NCBI GenBank assembly: GCA_017694795.1
Contig: JADIMM010000065.1
Location: 1-35,100 of the forward strand
Direction: 5' to 3'
DNA length: 35,100 bases
DNA from: Candidatus Gallitreponema excrementavium
Lineage (GTDB): Bacteria > Spirochaetota > Spirochaetia > Treponematales > Treponemataceae
Made by a program: the position numbers and the translations under genes. The notes under the pieces were generated by a model. The model worked only from the letters and a program-made list of their open reading frames with translations, ran no database searches and was not told where the DNA came from. This document shows positions 15,580-24,281 of this stretch, one piece after another (position 1 is the first letter of the stretch; each line of letters begins with the position of its first letter).

Positions 15580-16155
15580 TTATATTAATCCCTTAAATCC
15601 ACTCATTGCCATTGCTATGAGGGCTGCCGAAACAAACAGGATCGGGGTTCCTTTTAAGAATTTTGGGATGGGGGATGATTCTATTCTTTCCCGGATTCCG
15701 GCAAGAAGTAACAGTGCCAGCAAAAATCCCAGTGCAGAACCCAGGGCATAAACTATGGATTCAATAAAATTGTAATCATTTGTAATCATTTTAAGTGTTA
15801 CACCCAGGATAGCACAATTGGTAGTGATAAGGGCAAGGTAAACACCCATGGAACTGTACAAAGCCGGAAGGGATTTTTTCAGATAAAATTCCACCAGTTG
15901 TACCAGGGCTGCAATTACCAAAATAAAAAACAAGGTCTGAAGAAATTCCAGGTTTAAAGGAATCATTACGAAATGGTACAGGGGGTATGTAACAGCCACT
16001 GCAAGCACCATAACAAAGGTTACTGCACTGCCCATACCGACGGATTTTTTTACATCTGTAGACATTCCTATAAAGGGGCAGAGTGCGAGAAACTGCATTA
16101 AAACCACGTTGTCTATCAGCATTGATGATAGAAAGATTTTCAGAAGCTCATTCAT
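15580..16155 (-). CDS. rnfA: Rnf complex membrane subunit A
   Basis: Integral membrane subunit of the Rnf pump, homologous to NqrE, 191 residues with about six helices. Family signatures visible are the DNVVLMQFLALCPFIGMST block near the N-terminus and ITTNCAILGV in the middle. RnfA and RnfE are paralogues that insert with opposite topology and jointly hold an iron-sulfur centre between conserved membrane cysteines; candidate cysteines lie in the LCPF and TNCA motifs. The ATG overlaps the rnfE stop by one base (TAATG), so the two are translationally coupled. Confidence 0.96.
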   Translation of the reverse strand: MNELLKIFLSSMLIDNVVLMQFLALCPFIGMSTDVKKSVGMGSAVTFVMVLAVAVTYPLYHFVMIPLNLEFLQTLFFILVIAALVQLVEFYLKKSLPALYSSMGVYLALITTNCAILGVTLKMITNDYNFIESIVYALGSALGFLLALLLLAGIRERIESSPIPKFLKGTPILFVSAALIAMAMSGFKGLI

Positions 16156-16772
16156 TATTTACTGCCTCCCTTATTTTTTGTATTCCTGATATTTTTAAGT
16201 GCCGAATTAACTGCAATAAAAAGTGCGAAAACAAAAAAACCTCCGGAAGATGCGGCAAAAAAGCCAATGGCGTATTCCTCCGGGAAAATTCTATATCCCC
16301 AGACTGTTCCGCTTCCCAAGATTTCCCTTACCAGGGAGATTCCTGTAAGAACCCAGGTATAACCTATTCCCATACCCAAGGCGTCCAGAATTGATTCCAA
16401 AATCGTTCTTTTTGAGGCAAAGGATTCCACCCTTCCCATGATTATACAGTTTACCACAATCAGGGGAATAAAAACCCCCATGGACTGGGACAACTCAGGA
16501 AGATATGCCTGCATTACCAAATCAACAATTGTTGTAAATGAAGCTATGACTACAATAAAAATAGGGATTCGTATAGAGTCCGGAATAAGTTTCCGGAACA
16601 AACTGATTATTATTTCGCTCATTAAAAGAACGAATGTCATGGCTCCCCCCATGCCCAACCCGTTTGGAACCGAGGTTGTGACGGCAAGTGAGGAGCAAAG
16701 CCCTATCATTAAAACCAAAAGCGGGTTTTCTTTAATAATTCCGTTAGTAAAAATATTTAGGTTTTTGTTCAT
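16155..16772 (-). CDS. rnfE: Rnf complex membrane subunit E
   Basis: Integral membrane subunit of Rnf, homologous to NqrD and paralogous to RnfA, 205 residues with about six helices. Recognisable blocks are NPLLVLMIGLCSSLAVTT at the start, IPLIVVNCIIMGR in the middle and LDALGMGIGYTW further on. The conserved LCSSLAVT and VNC cysteines match the positions that in the family hold the intramembrane iron-sulfur centre with RnfA. It is separated from rnfG by three bases and overlaps rnfA by one. Confidence 0.96.
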   Translation of the reverse strand: MNKNLNIFTNGIIKENPLLVLMIGLCSSLAVTTSVPNGLGMGGAMTFVLLMSEIIISLFRKLIPDSIRIPIFIVVIASFTTIVDLVMQAYLPELSQSMGVFIPLIVVNCIIMGRVESFASKRTILESILDALGMGIGYTWVLTGISLVREILGSGTVWGYRIFPEEYAIGFFAASSGGFFVFALFIAVNSALKNIRNTKNKGGSK

Positions 16773-16775
16773 TTT

Positions 16776-17450
16776 CTACCTCCCTATTTCTGCCTGAATG
16801 GAAGTCTCTTGTCCGGGACTGACTGCTGTTTCTTCCGGTGCCGGGATAATTTCTTCTTCCTCTGGTTCCGTCTGAAGGATTTCCATTGATTCTTCAGTTT
16901 TTAAGGCTGAAAGATATTTCATTCCTTCGTTGCAACTGTCTTTTACGATTGCACCGATTCCGTTTGTTGTAATCGTTGCACCGGAAATGGCAACAATTCC
17001 TTTTCCTGCAGTGAAAGAGCTTGATGCAGACATCCCGGAAAATTGTGTATAAAATTCAGGGTTCATGGCCTTTCCGCCAAGGGAAACTGTATCCGATGTT
17101 GAAGTTACCCTCATGTTCAGTATTATCCCCTCTTTTGTAAGGGCGGTAAGCACGGTGGACTTATCATAAGTAGGGCCTTGAGCTTCGATTACTATTCCTT
17201 CAGGAATGCCTGAAATTTCAGCAAGGTATACGGTTGTAAAGGTTGTTCCGTTTACAGAGCCCGGAAACTCATCTGTAATATCCCTGAATTCCTCTGCATC
17301 GGGATAAACTACCCTGAGGTTTTCTGCCAGTTTTTCTGCTGCGTGTTTTTCTATAACCGGCTTTGTCATTATGTAAACTACGGATAAGGCGGTACAGGAA
17401 ATTGTAGTAAATGCTGCAAGTATAAGACCCAGCTTTATTATGTTCTTCAT
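16776..17450 (-). CDS. rnfG: Rnf complex subunit G, covalent-FMN protein
   Basis: Membrane-anchored flavoprotein of Rnf, homologous to NqrC, 224 residues. An N-terminal helix (about 5-28) anchors an extracytoplasmic FMN-binding domain. The flavinylation motif SGAT is at 156-159 (ISGATITTNG), so FMN should attach to Thr159 by a phosphoester bond. That modification requires an ApbE-type flavin transferase, which is not in this window. The last 35 or so residues are acidic and Pro-rich (a run of four Glu, then IIPAPEETAVSP) and lie outside the conserved domain. The start is one base after the rnfD stop. Confidence 0.95.
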   Translation of the reverse strand: MKNIIKLGLILAAFTTISCTALSVVYIMTKPVIEKHAAEKLAENLRVVYPDAEEFRDITDEFPGSVNGTTFTTVYLAEISGIPEGIVIEAQGPTYDKSTVLTALTKEGIILNMRVTSTSDTVSLGGKAMNPEFYTQFSGMSASSSFTAGKGIVAISGATITTNGIGAIVKDSCNEGMKYLSALKTEESMEILQTEPEEEEIIPAPEETAVSPGQETSIQAEIGR

Positions 17451-17451
17451 T

Positions 17452-18438
17452 TTACTTTCCTTCCTTCTTCTTTAAAGAGTATCCGTATTTTCTGGGCAGA
17501 ATATTGTTCAGGTAACCTGAAAAAATGTTCATTATCAAAATACTGAACATTACACCTTCTGGATATGAACCAAACTTTCTTATAAGCATGGTTATTAGTC
17601 CTGCACCTATTCCGAAAATAATCCTTCCCCCCTGTGTAACCGGAGTTGTGGCATAATCGGTTGTCATAAATACTGCACCAAAGAGAAGTCCTCCTGTAAG
17701 GACTTGAACAATCGGGTTCATAGAAAAAGCTAGGCTAAGGATTATGGAGGTTACTATCATTGCAACAGGAGCCCTCCAGTCAATGACCCTTGTTAATACA
17801 AGAATTATAAAAGCAATGATTATGAGTAAAGAATTTGATTCTCCAATGCATCCTGCGGTTTTACCTATTAAGAGATTCCAGTATGCTTCCCCGTCTGTTG
17901 CCCAGTCCATTCTTGAAGCCAATTTTGAAATTCCGTCTCCCATTTTGATATATTCAAGAGGGGTTGCTGTAGAAATTACATCCTGGGATAGAGGCATAAT
18001 CCAAGTTGTGAGGGGCTGTGAAAAACTCATTAAAAGGAATGCCCTTCCTGCCAATGCAGGGTTGAACACATTTGCTCCAAGTCCCCCGAAAAATTCCTTT
18101 GCAACTATGACAGAAAATGCAGAACCCAAAAGTGTTACCCACCAAGGGGTTGTGGGTGGCAAAACCATTGCCAGCATCAGTCCGGTTACAATGGCTGATA
18201 AATCTTTTATTCTGTTTTCCTGTTTTGTCAAAGCCCTGAAAAGAGATTCAAAGGCCACTGCACCACAGACGGAAACTGCAATGGTAATTGCTGCCGGCAA
18301 CCCGAAAAGGTAAATGCCGTATCCGGCCAAAGGAAGGAGCAATACAATTACAACAAGCATTATGTGCCAGGTTCTTGCCGGCGTGGAAATATGGGGTGCC
18401 GGAGAAATATAAATTTCGTTCTTATCTGATTCTCCCAT
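17452..18438 (-). CDS. rnfD: Rnf complex subunit D, membrane flavoprotein
   Basis: Core membrane subunit of Rnf, homologous to NqrB, with about 10 helices over 328 residues. The covalent FMN motif appears as STATPL (156-161), with Thr159 the likely attachment site. GGLGANVFNPALAGRAF (118-134) and TTDYATTPVTQGGRIIFG (259-276) are further family blocks. I start at the ATG at 18438 because GGAG lies 8 nt upstream and the N-terminus then reads MGESDKNEIYISPAPHI. The frame extends 39 codons upstream into rnfC, but that part is not RnfD-like. The start overlaps the rnfC stop by one base (TAATG). Confidence 0.95.
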   Translation of the reverse strand: MGESDKNEIYISPAPHISTPARTWHIMLVVIVLLLPLAGYGIYLFGLPAAITIAVSVCGAVAFESLFRALTKQENRIKDLSAIVTGLMLAMVLPPTTPWWVTLLGSAFSVIVAKEFFGGLGANVFNPALAGRAFLLMSFSQPLTTWIMPLSQDVISTATPLEYIKMGDGISKLASRMDWATDGEAYWNLLIGKTAGCIGESNSLLIIIAFIILVLTRVIDWRAPVAMIVTSIILSLAFSMNPIVQVLTGGLLFGAVFMTTDYATTPVTQGGRIIFGIGAGLITMLIRKFGSYPEGVMFSILIMNIFSGYLNNILPRKYGYSLKKKEGK

Positions 18439-19805
18439 TATTTTTTCTCCTTGTTGTTCATTTTTCTCATTTTTTCCCTGATTATATCTTTTCCGGTTTT
18501 GAACCTTTGGACAAGCTTTATCGAAGCTGGACATACATAAGAACAGACTCCGCACTCCATGCAGTCCATTAATCCCAGTTTTTGTGCTTTTTCAAGATTG
18601 CCGCCATCAAGGCTTCGCATCATAAGCACAGGAGGAAGGGAACATGGACAGTGTTTGACACAACGCCCGCAACCTATGCAGTAGCTTTCTTGTGATACCG
18701 TACAGTCGTATTTCCCCAAAAACAATACTCCGGAAGTATTTTTTTGAACCGGAAAACCTGCTGATTCCATGGAAAATCCCATCATCGGGCCGCCTGAAAT
18801 AATCTTGTAAACTCCGGGCAAAAGGGTTATGTATTCCGGAATCAGATCTCCAACAAGGGTTCCGACTGGAACTTCGATGTTTTTAGGGTTTGAACACTGC
18901 TCTCCTGAAACTGTAAGGCTTCTTGTTATAAGAGGTTGTCCCTTTCTGAATGCATCCGAAACAGCCTTTAAGGTTCCGACATTCTGAATAAGGCAGCCTG
19001 CATCTGCCGGCAGTCCTTTCGTAGGAATTTCTCTCTTTAATACGGCTTTTACCAGCATTTTTTCCCCACCCTGGGGGTACTTGGTTTTGCAAAGTACAAC
19101 GCTGATATACTTTCCTGCGGAAGATTTGGCAATTGCTTTTTCAAGGTAAGGAAGCAAATCCTCTTTGTTGTCTTCCAAGGCAATGATTCCTTTTTGCGCA
19201 TTTAAGATTTCCATCTCAATTGCTATCCCGTCAACAACCTGGTTGGCATTTTCCAACAGGGTCCTTTCATCGATTGTGAGGTAAGGTTCACATTCGGCAG
19301 CATTTGCGATTACTGTGTCTATGGTTTTATCCTTTGGAGGATTAAGTTTTACATGGGTGGGAAAACTTGCTCCTCCCATTCCTGCAATCCCTGCCTGTTT
19401 TATCCTTTCCAAGGCGGCTTCTTTCGGGCATTTAAAAGGGTCAATTACCGGAAGAAAAGCTTCTTCACTTTTTGAAAGAAACTTTTCTTTTTCATCCGGA
19501 TTTCCCTCGATTACAATTACCTGTCTGTCAATATTCCCGGTGGTCAGCACATTGGTTATTTTTTTTACTGTACCGGATATACTGGCATGAACAGGTACAG
19601 ACATAAAACTGTCGGATTTTGCGATAATCTGCCCTTTTTTTACAATATCTCCCGGGGCTACAACCGGACTGTTTGGACTTCCACCCTGAGTTACAGGGAT
19701 GTACACAGTGTTGGAAGAAGGATATACCCTTTCAGTAATTCTGTCCCGGCATAATTCCTTTTTTTCCGGCGGATGGATTCCACCTTTAAAACTTTGTTTG
19801 ACCAT
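18438..19805 (-). CDS. rnfC: Rnf complex subunit C, NAD-reducing iron-sulfur flavoprotein
   Basis: Peripheral cytoplasmic subunit that passes electrons to NAD+. The 455 residues include a Gly-rich FMN/NADH-binding region GMGGASFPTHVK (142-153) with AECEPYLT (170-177). Two ferredoxin-type 4Fe-4S motifs follow: Cys376/379/382 with Cys386, and Cys415/418/421 with Cys425. It opens the rnfCDGEAB operon, the order known from acetogenic and other clostridia, where the complex pumps Na+ or H+. GGAAAAA precedes the ATG. The aroC stop is 97 nt upstream on the same strand, with a CCGGAT/ATCCGG hairpin at 19827-19844 but no T tract between them, so transcription from aroC may continue into rnf. Confidence 0.96.
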   Translation of the reverse strand: MVKQSFKGGIHPPEKKELCRDRITERVYPSSNTVYIPVTQGGSPNSPVVAPGDIVKKGQIIAKSDSFMSVPVHASISGTVKKITNVLTTGNIDRQVIVIEGNPDEKEKFLSKSEEAFLPVIDPFKCPKEAALERIKQAGIAGMGGASFPTHVKLNPPKDKTIDTVIANAAECEPYLTIDERTLLENANQVVDGIAIEMEILNAQKGIIALEDNKEDLLPYLEKAIAKSSAGKYISVVLCKTKYPQGGEKMLVKAVLKREIPTKGLPADAGCLIQNVGTLKAVSDAFRKGQPLITRSLTVSGEQCSNPKNIEVPVGTLVGDLIPEYITLLPGVYKIISGGPMMGFSMESAGFPVQKNTSGVLFLGKYDCTVSQESYCIGCGRCVKHCPCSLPPVLMMRSLDGGNLEKAQKLGLMDCMECGVCSYVCPASIKLVQRFKTGKDIIREKMRKMNNKEKK

Positions 19806-19902
19806 ATGTTTTTCCTATAAGGCGTTCCGGATATAACAATCCGGGAAAACTATATTTTTTGTCTGCAACGCAAACCGAAATTATTAAGTCCACAAACAAA
19901 GG

Positions 19903-21039
19903 CTAATTTAAAATCTTATTTTGCAGCCATAAATCTGCAATAGTTATAGCCGTCATTGCTTCTATAACAGGAATTATTCTCGGGCAGAGGCATACATCAT
20001 GCCTTCCTTTTATTGTAATTTCCCTTGAATTTCCTGAGTTATCCACTGTGCTTTGTGTTGTATAAATGGACGGAACCGGTTTTATCGCCGCTGTGAATTC
20101 CACCGGGAAGCCGTCTGTTATTCCTGCAAGGATTCCCCCTGCATTATTTGTTTTTTCTTTGCAGGAAGGAGCCATGCCGCTTTTGCCTTTGTTCGTATAT
20201 ATGGCGTCCTCTTCTTCTGAATAAAACGGGTCATTCCATTCTTTGCCGGTCATATATGCGGATTTAAATCCTGCCCCGAACTCTATGCCTTTTACAGCAC
20301 CTATGGACATTACAGCCTGGGAGAGAAGAGCATCTGCCTTGCAAAACACAGGCTCCCCTAAACCGGCAGGAAGCCCCGTGATTCTGCATTTAATAAGTCC
20401 TCCCCCTGAATTGCCTTCTTTTCTGAGTTCTTCTATCCTTGCTTCAATCTTTTCTGCTGCATCCAAATCACAGGCTTTTACGGGATTTTTGTTTATAACT
20501 GACAAATCTTCGTTCCGGCAGTCTATTCCACAGGCAGACTTTGTCCATGCAATAATTTTGATTCCTTCTTTTTGCAGGATTTTTTTTGCGATTGCTCCCG
20601 CAGCAACCCTTGCGGCAGTCTCCCTTCCCGAAGCCCTGCCGCCGCCTCTATAATCCCTAAAACCATACTTTGCGTCATAGGTGTAATCCCCGTGTCCCGG
20701 TCTGTAAAGATTTTTTATATCGGAATAATCCCCTGAATTTTGATTCGTGTTCCTTATCAGCAGACCTATTGAAGTTCCGGTGGTTTTTCCGTCAAAAACT
20801 CCGGAAAGGATTTCGACCTTATCGGGTTCTTTTCTGTTTGTGACAGCTTTTGAACTAAGTTCCCTGCCATTTTCTCCTAAAATAACCCCCGGTTTACGCT
20901 TGTCCAGTTCATTCTGGATGTCTTCTTCTGAAATTTCTATATTTGCCGGACATCCGTCCACAACAACGCCAAGTCCCCCTCCGTGACTTTCTCCGAAGGT
21001 TGTTATTGTGAAAATCTTTCCAAAACTGTTTCCTGACAT
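19903..21039 (-). CDS. aroC: Chorismate synthase
   Basis: Converts 5-enolpyruvylshikimate 3-phosphate to chorismate, using reduced FMN as a catalytic cofactor. The 378-residue length is usual. Signatures are GESHG (16-20), RPGHGDYTYDAKYG (113-126; the usual Ala after the His is Gly here), RGGGRASGRET (131-141) and a C-terminal block with HDVCLCPRIIPVIEAM. No Shine-Dalgarno sequence precedes the ATG. Instead a good promoter ends six bases before it, suggesting a leaderless mRNA. It is well separated from aroDE, so the shikimate genes are scattered. Confidence 0.97.
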   Translation of the reverse strand: MSGNSFGKIFTITTFGESHGGGLGVVVDGCPANIEISEEDIQNELDKRKPGVILGENGRELSSKAVTNRKEPDKVEILSGVFDGKTTGTSIGLLIRNTNQNSGDYSDIKNLYRPGHGDYTYDAKYGFRDYRGGGRASGRETAARVAAGAIAKKILQKEGIKIIAWTKSACGIDCRNEDLSVINKNPVKACDLDAAEKIEARIEELRKEGNSGGGLIKCRITGLPAGLGEPVFCKADALLSQAVMSIGAVKGIEFGAGFKSAYMTGKEWNDPFYSEEEDAIYTNKGKSGMAPSCKEKTNNAGGILAGITDGFPVEFTAAIKPVPSIYTTQSTVDNSGNSREITIKGRHDVCLCPRIIPVIEAMTAITIADLWLQNKILN

Positions 21040-21045
21040 AAGGAT

Positions 21046-21074
21046 AGAATAGCATATTCTTTTTTTGCTGGCAA
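21046..21074 (-). promoter_or_regulatory. aroC promoter, apparently leaderless, with an inverted repeat at the -10
   Basis: On the minus strand: TTGCCA at 21074-21069, a 17-bp spacer and TATTCT at 21051-21046. Six bases separate the -10 from the aroC ATG, so transcription should begin at or next to the start codon. The -10 is also one arm of the inverted repeat AGAATA-3 nt-TATTCT (21046-21060), a possible operator. Confidence 0.5.
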
Positions 21075-21438
21075 TAAAGTTGATGAACAGGGACTAATCT
21101 TTTATTCCGGACCGGTGTTCTTGCAGAAAAATCCTAAAAATCACTTACAGGATAAATATGTTTTTGAGGATAGAAAAATTAAAGATCTCTTTTTGGCGGC
21201 TTTTATAAGGGGGGGGATGCCGCAATAGTTTAATGCTCCTTTTCCTTCAGGTGGTAAGAATTTTCCCTTTTTTGTCTTAAGGGGCATTGAAGGTTTGGGG
21301 ATTGTGTATTGACACTTTAAAATTTTTTTGCGACCATGGGGGTGTCCCCGTAAGGGCGTACTTCGTTTTACATTATCGCTAATAAGTGTAGGCTTATTAG
21401 CTTTTTTTTTCCGTTTTAAATAATTATTAAAAGCTAAC
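21075..21438. other. Intergenic region between aroC and the MATE gene
   Basis: No convincing coding sequence is seen here. The only long open frame, on the minus strand, is Lys/Pro-rich, resembles no family and overlaps a terminator. The stretch contains G-rich runs (eight G near 21211), a GGGG/CCCC hairpin around 21338-21349, and a strong plus-strand terminator at 21378-21410. I could not match it to a known riboswitch. Confidence 0.55.
21378..21410 (+). terminator. Strong intrinsic terminator upstream of the MATE gene
   Basis: GCTAATAAG (21378-21386) pairs perfectly with CTTATTAGC (21393-21401) across a 6-nt loop, followed by nine T. No plus-strand gene lies before it. It either ends a small non-coding RNA from 21100-21380 or acts as an attenuator for the MATE gene 28 bp downstream. 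Confidence 0.8.
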
Positions 21439-22809
21439 ATGGATGGTAATTCAAATATGAAAGAGATGGAAAAAAATTCTTTTTTATCAGGTAAAATATT
21501 AAGTTCTTTGGTACATTTCTCCGTTCCTCTGATGCTGGCACTTCTTTTACAGGCCTTGTATGGCGGAGTGGATTTGGCTGTTGTAGGTTTGTTCGGAAAT
21601 GCCAGCGAACTTTCTGCTGTTGCTACCGGCAGCCAGGTTATGCAGTCAATTACAGTTTTAATTTCCGGTTTGACAATGGGTGTTACTGTTCTTTTGGGGC
21701 AGGTAATAGGGGCCGGGGATTATAAAAAGGGAAGCTGTATAATCTGTGGTGAGGTTAAATTATTTTTCTGGATTGCTTTGGTAATAACAGTTTTTATGAT
21801 TTTTTTTGCAAAAAGGGCAGCCATGCTGATGAATGTACCTTCTGAGGCTTTGGATAAGACAGTTTTGTATATCCGGATTTGTTCCGCAGGTGTAATATTT
21901 ATTACTGCCTATAACGGAATAAGCGGAATTTTCAGAGCTATGGGAAACTCCAAGGCTCCGTTTATTTTTGTTTTAATTGCCTCAGTTGTTAATATTGTCC
22001 TGGATTTGATTTTTGTAGGTTTGCTAGGTTTTGGAGTTTCCGGTGCCGCCGTAGCGACAGTTCTTGCCCAATGTGGAAGTGTTTTATTTTCCCTGTTTTA
22101 CATAAAGCGTAAACCTCTCCCATTCAAGATAGAGAAACAAAATTTTGCTAATTCCGGTTATAAAAGGGAAATTATTAAGGTCGGTCTTCCTATAGCCTTG
22201 CAGGATTTTTTGGTAAATATTTCTTTTTTGATAATTACAAGCATAATAAATAAAATAGGTTTGGTCGCGTCTGCAAGTATTGGTATTGCAGAGAAATTGT
22301 TTGTATTTTTGTCCATAGTTCCGGTTTCTTTTATGTCTGCCTTATCTGCTTTTGTTGCCCAGAATGTTGGATCCGGAAATTATCACAGGGCGAAAAAAGC
22401 ATTCTGGATAACAGAAGGAATATCGGTACCTGTCGGGGTGATTATGTTTTTGATAACCTTTTTTAAAGGGGATTGTCTGGCATCCATGTTTACAAGTGAT
22501 GCCATGGTTATTGATTCAACCCGGGTATATCTTAAAGGATGTTCGTTTGAATATCTTTTAATAGCTGTCTCTTTTTGTATGGTCGGTTTTTTTAACGGAA
22601 TGGGGAAAACCCGTTTTGTTATGCTGCAAGGTTTGTTTGCTGCCTTTTGCGTGCGAATTCCATTATCATATATTTTTAGCATTATGCCCGGAGGTGGTAT
22701 GTTTTATATTAGTCTTGCCGTCCCTGTTTCTGCTATTGTAAGCCTGTTTTTTTGTATAATATATTATATAATTTTGATGTCAAGATTAAAAAAAACAGGG
22801 CGGATTTAA
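21439..22809 (+). CDS. MATE-family multidrug/Na+ antiporter
   Basis: Integral membrane exporter of 456 residues with about 12 helices in two homologous halves, driven by Na+ or H+. The N-terminal block FSVPLMLALLLQALYGGVDLAVVG and the later GLPIALQDFLVNISFLIITSI are typical of the DinF/NorM-like MATE group. The substrate is unknown. The ATG at 21439 lacks a clear ribosome binding site. The in-frame ATG at 21457 has GGATGG ten bases upstream and is a reasonable alternative that would shorten the polar N-terminus by six residues. One base separates the stop from the next gene, a predicted outer-membrane protein, so the two are probably co-expressed. Confidence 0.93.
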   Translation: MDGNSNMKEMEKNSFLSGKILSSLVHFSVPLMLALLLQALYGGVDLAVVGLFGNASELSAVATGSQVMQSITVLISGLTMGVTVLLGQVIGAGDYKKGSCIICGEVKLFFWIALVITVFMIFFAKRAAMLMNVPSEALDKTVLYIRICSAGVIFITAYNGISGIFRAMGNSKAPFIFVLIASVVNIVLDLIFVGLLGFGVSGAAVATVLAQCGSVLFSLFYIKRKPLPFKIEKQNFANSGYKREIIKVGLPIALQDFLVNISFLIITSIINKIGLVASASIGIAEKLFVFLSIVPVSFMSALSAFVAQNVGSGNYHRAKKAFWITEGISVPVGVIMFLITFFKGDCLASMFTSDAMVIDSTRVYLKGCSFEYLLIAVSFCMVGFFNGMGKTRFVMLQGLFAAFCVRIPLSYIFSIMPGGGMFYISLAVPVSAIVSLFFCIIYYIILMSRLKKTGRI

Positions 22810-22810
22810 A

Positions 22811-24235
22811 ATGAGAAAACTTGGCCTTACATTATTTGTTTGTTTTGTGTGCAGTTATATTTTTCCTCAGGATATTGAAATAGAACCGGAATCTCCCGCC
22901 GCCGAAACAAAGGAGGTCTCTGAAAGTTATGGAAAAGACGGAAAACCCTATGTTACCGCGGCTATAGGTGAAATGCTTTTTAGTAATGCCGCCCTTGTTT
23001 TGTTTAACCGGTTTGTACTAAAAAAAGATTATGCCATGATAAGTTTTGATTCAATGTACAAGAATCTTACCAATAAATGGGTGTGGGATCAGGATGAGTT
23101 TTCGGTGAATCATATAGGCCATCCTTATCAGGGGTCCTTTTATTATACTGCTGCCCGCTCAAACGGTTTGAATCCATGGTGGTCTTTTCTTAACACTGTG
23201 GCGGGCAGTGTAACCTGGGAACTTTTTTGTGAAACAGAGACCCCTTCTATGAATGACTTAATAGTAACAACTATGGGTGGTTTTTCTTTGGGTGAAATGC
23301 TCCACAGACTTTCCTCATCAAAGCAGATACCAAATCCGGGAAATATTCTTGTAGGTCCTTTTAATGCCATTAACGGTTTATGGCAAAAAAGGACTTTTGA
23401 AAATCCAAGGGAAAGGGGTGAAATCCTTTATACCGATGTGAGTTTTTCCACCGGTGTTTTTAATACATCCGATTATTTTTTTAACAGTAAAAGAAGGGCT
23501 CAGAATGAGTTGCTTCCTTTTTCAATCGGAGGAGGTTTGGATCTTGTTTATGGTAATCCTTTTGGGAACAAGGTTGAGACGCCCTATGACCAGTTTGAAT
23601 TATCATTGAAGGCTGATCTTGCCCGTGATTATTATGCGGTGTTTTTTAACTCTGACGGGATTTTGTGGTCCTTGGCCCCGGATTGGGGAAAAAATGTTTA
23701 TACTACCGCCGGATTCGGGCTGCATTATGATTTTATTTTTGGAAAAAGAATAAATCTCTCAGCCAATAGTATCGGACTTACTTTAAAACAGATTATGCCC
23801 ATTAACAAAACATGGTTTTTTTCCCACAGCACACACCTTAATTATCTTGTTATGGGGGCTTCGGATTATTATTATTTCAGATCAGGTGAAATTCCCAAAC
23901 CTATAACCGGGGAAGAACGCCGGGATTATGACTTGGGTACTGGGTTTAATTTTAAAACCTCTTTGAATTTTCTTAAACCTAACTGGGGAAATTTCGGGTT
24001 GTCCTCTGTGCTTTATGGTATGACTACGATTTCTTCTTCTGTCCCGGAAAAAGGTTCAGGAGGTTTTACACTGATAAATATAAATAGTGTTGATTTTGAC
24101 TATAAACTTACGGAAAAAATCTCTACAGGCGTTTCCTGGATTATTTACAACAAGTGGGGTTTTTACGATACTGCAGAAAATGTAGGGCAGTATTCTTCTT
24201 ATTTTACCTTGTTTCTCAAATACAGGCTTATATAA
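22811..24235 (+). CDS. DUF3943-like outer-membrane protein
   Basis: A 474-residue exported protein of unknown function. Residues 1-20 are a signal peptide. Residues 95-165 carry a pattern I associate with DUF3943: HPYQGS (104-109), AARSNG (114-119), a WE pair near 136, PSMNDL (145-150) and GE (161-162). The remainder alternates polar and aromatic/hydrophobic residues, as in beta-barrel strands, and the chain ends in a strand-like FLKYRLI. This suggests an integral outer-membrane protein. It starts one base after the MATE stop. Whether the two cooperate in export is not shown by the sequence. Confidence 0.8.
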   Translation: MRKLGLTLFVCFVCSYIFPQDIEIEPESPAAETKEVSESYGKDGKPYVTAAIGEMLFSNAALVLFNRFVLKKDYAMISFDSMYKNLTNKWVWDQDEFSVNHIGHPYQGSFYYTAARSNGLNPWWSFLNTVAGSVTWELFCETETPSMNDLIVTTMGGFSLGEMLHRLSSSKQIPNPGNILVGPFNAINGLWQKRTFENPRERGEILYTDVSFSTGVFNTSDYFFNSKRRAQNELLPFSIGGGLDLVYGNPFGNKVETPYDQFELSLKADLARDYYAVFFNSDGILWSLAPDWGKNVYTTAGFGLHYDFIFGKRINLSANSIGLTLKQIMPINKTWFFSHSTHLNYLVMGASDYYYFRSGEIPKPITGEERRDYDLGTGFNFKTSLNFLKPNWGNFGLSSVLYGMTTISSSVPEKGSGGFTLININSVDFDYKLTEKISTGVSWIIYNKWGFYDTAENVGQYSSYFTLFLKYRLI

Positions 24236-24260
24236 AAAAAGCCGCAACCTGTGTTGCAGC
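24234..24260 (-). terminator. Terminator for the minus-strand TPR lipoprotein gene
   Basis: Read on the minus strand: GCTGCAAC, a 4-nt loop, GTTGCGGC (one A-C mismatch), then seven T. It sits 21 bp past the lipoprotein stop and directly after the plus-strand DUF3943-like gene, so it may serve both convergent genes. Confidence 0.8.
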
Positions 24261-24281
24261 TCTTATGTAAAAAAAGGCAGG

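Noticed and set aside
18439..18555. N-terminal extension of RnfD into rnfC
   Set aside because: The extension is antihomologous to RnfD and overlaps rnfC coding sequence; the ATG at 18438 has a ribosome binding site and TAATG coupling.
19827..19844. CCGGAT/ATCCGG hairpin between aroC and rnfC as a terminator
   Set aside because: The stem is short and no T tract follows on the minus strand, so it is not credible as an intrinsic terminator.
21141..21440. 99-codon minus-strand frame upstream of the MATE gene
   Set aside because: It is Lys/Pro-rich, resembles no family and overlaps the plus-strand terminator and MATE start region.
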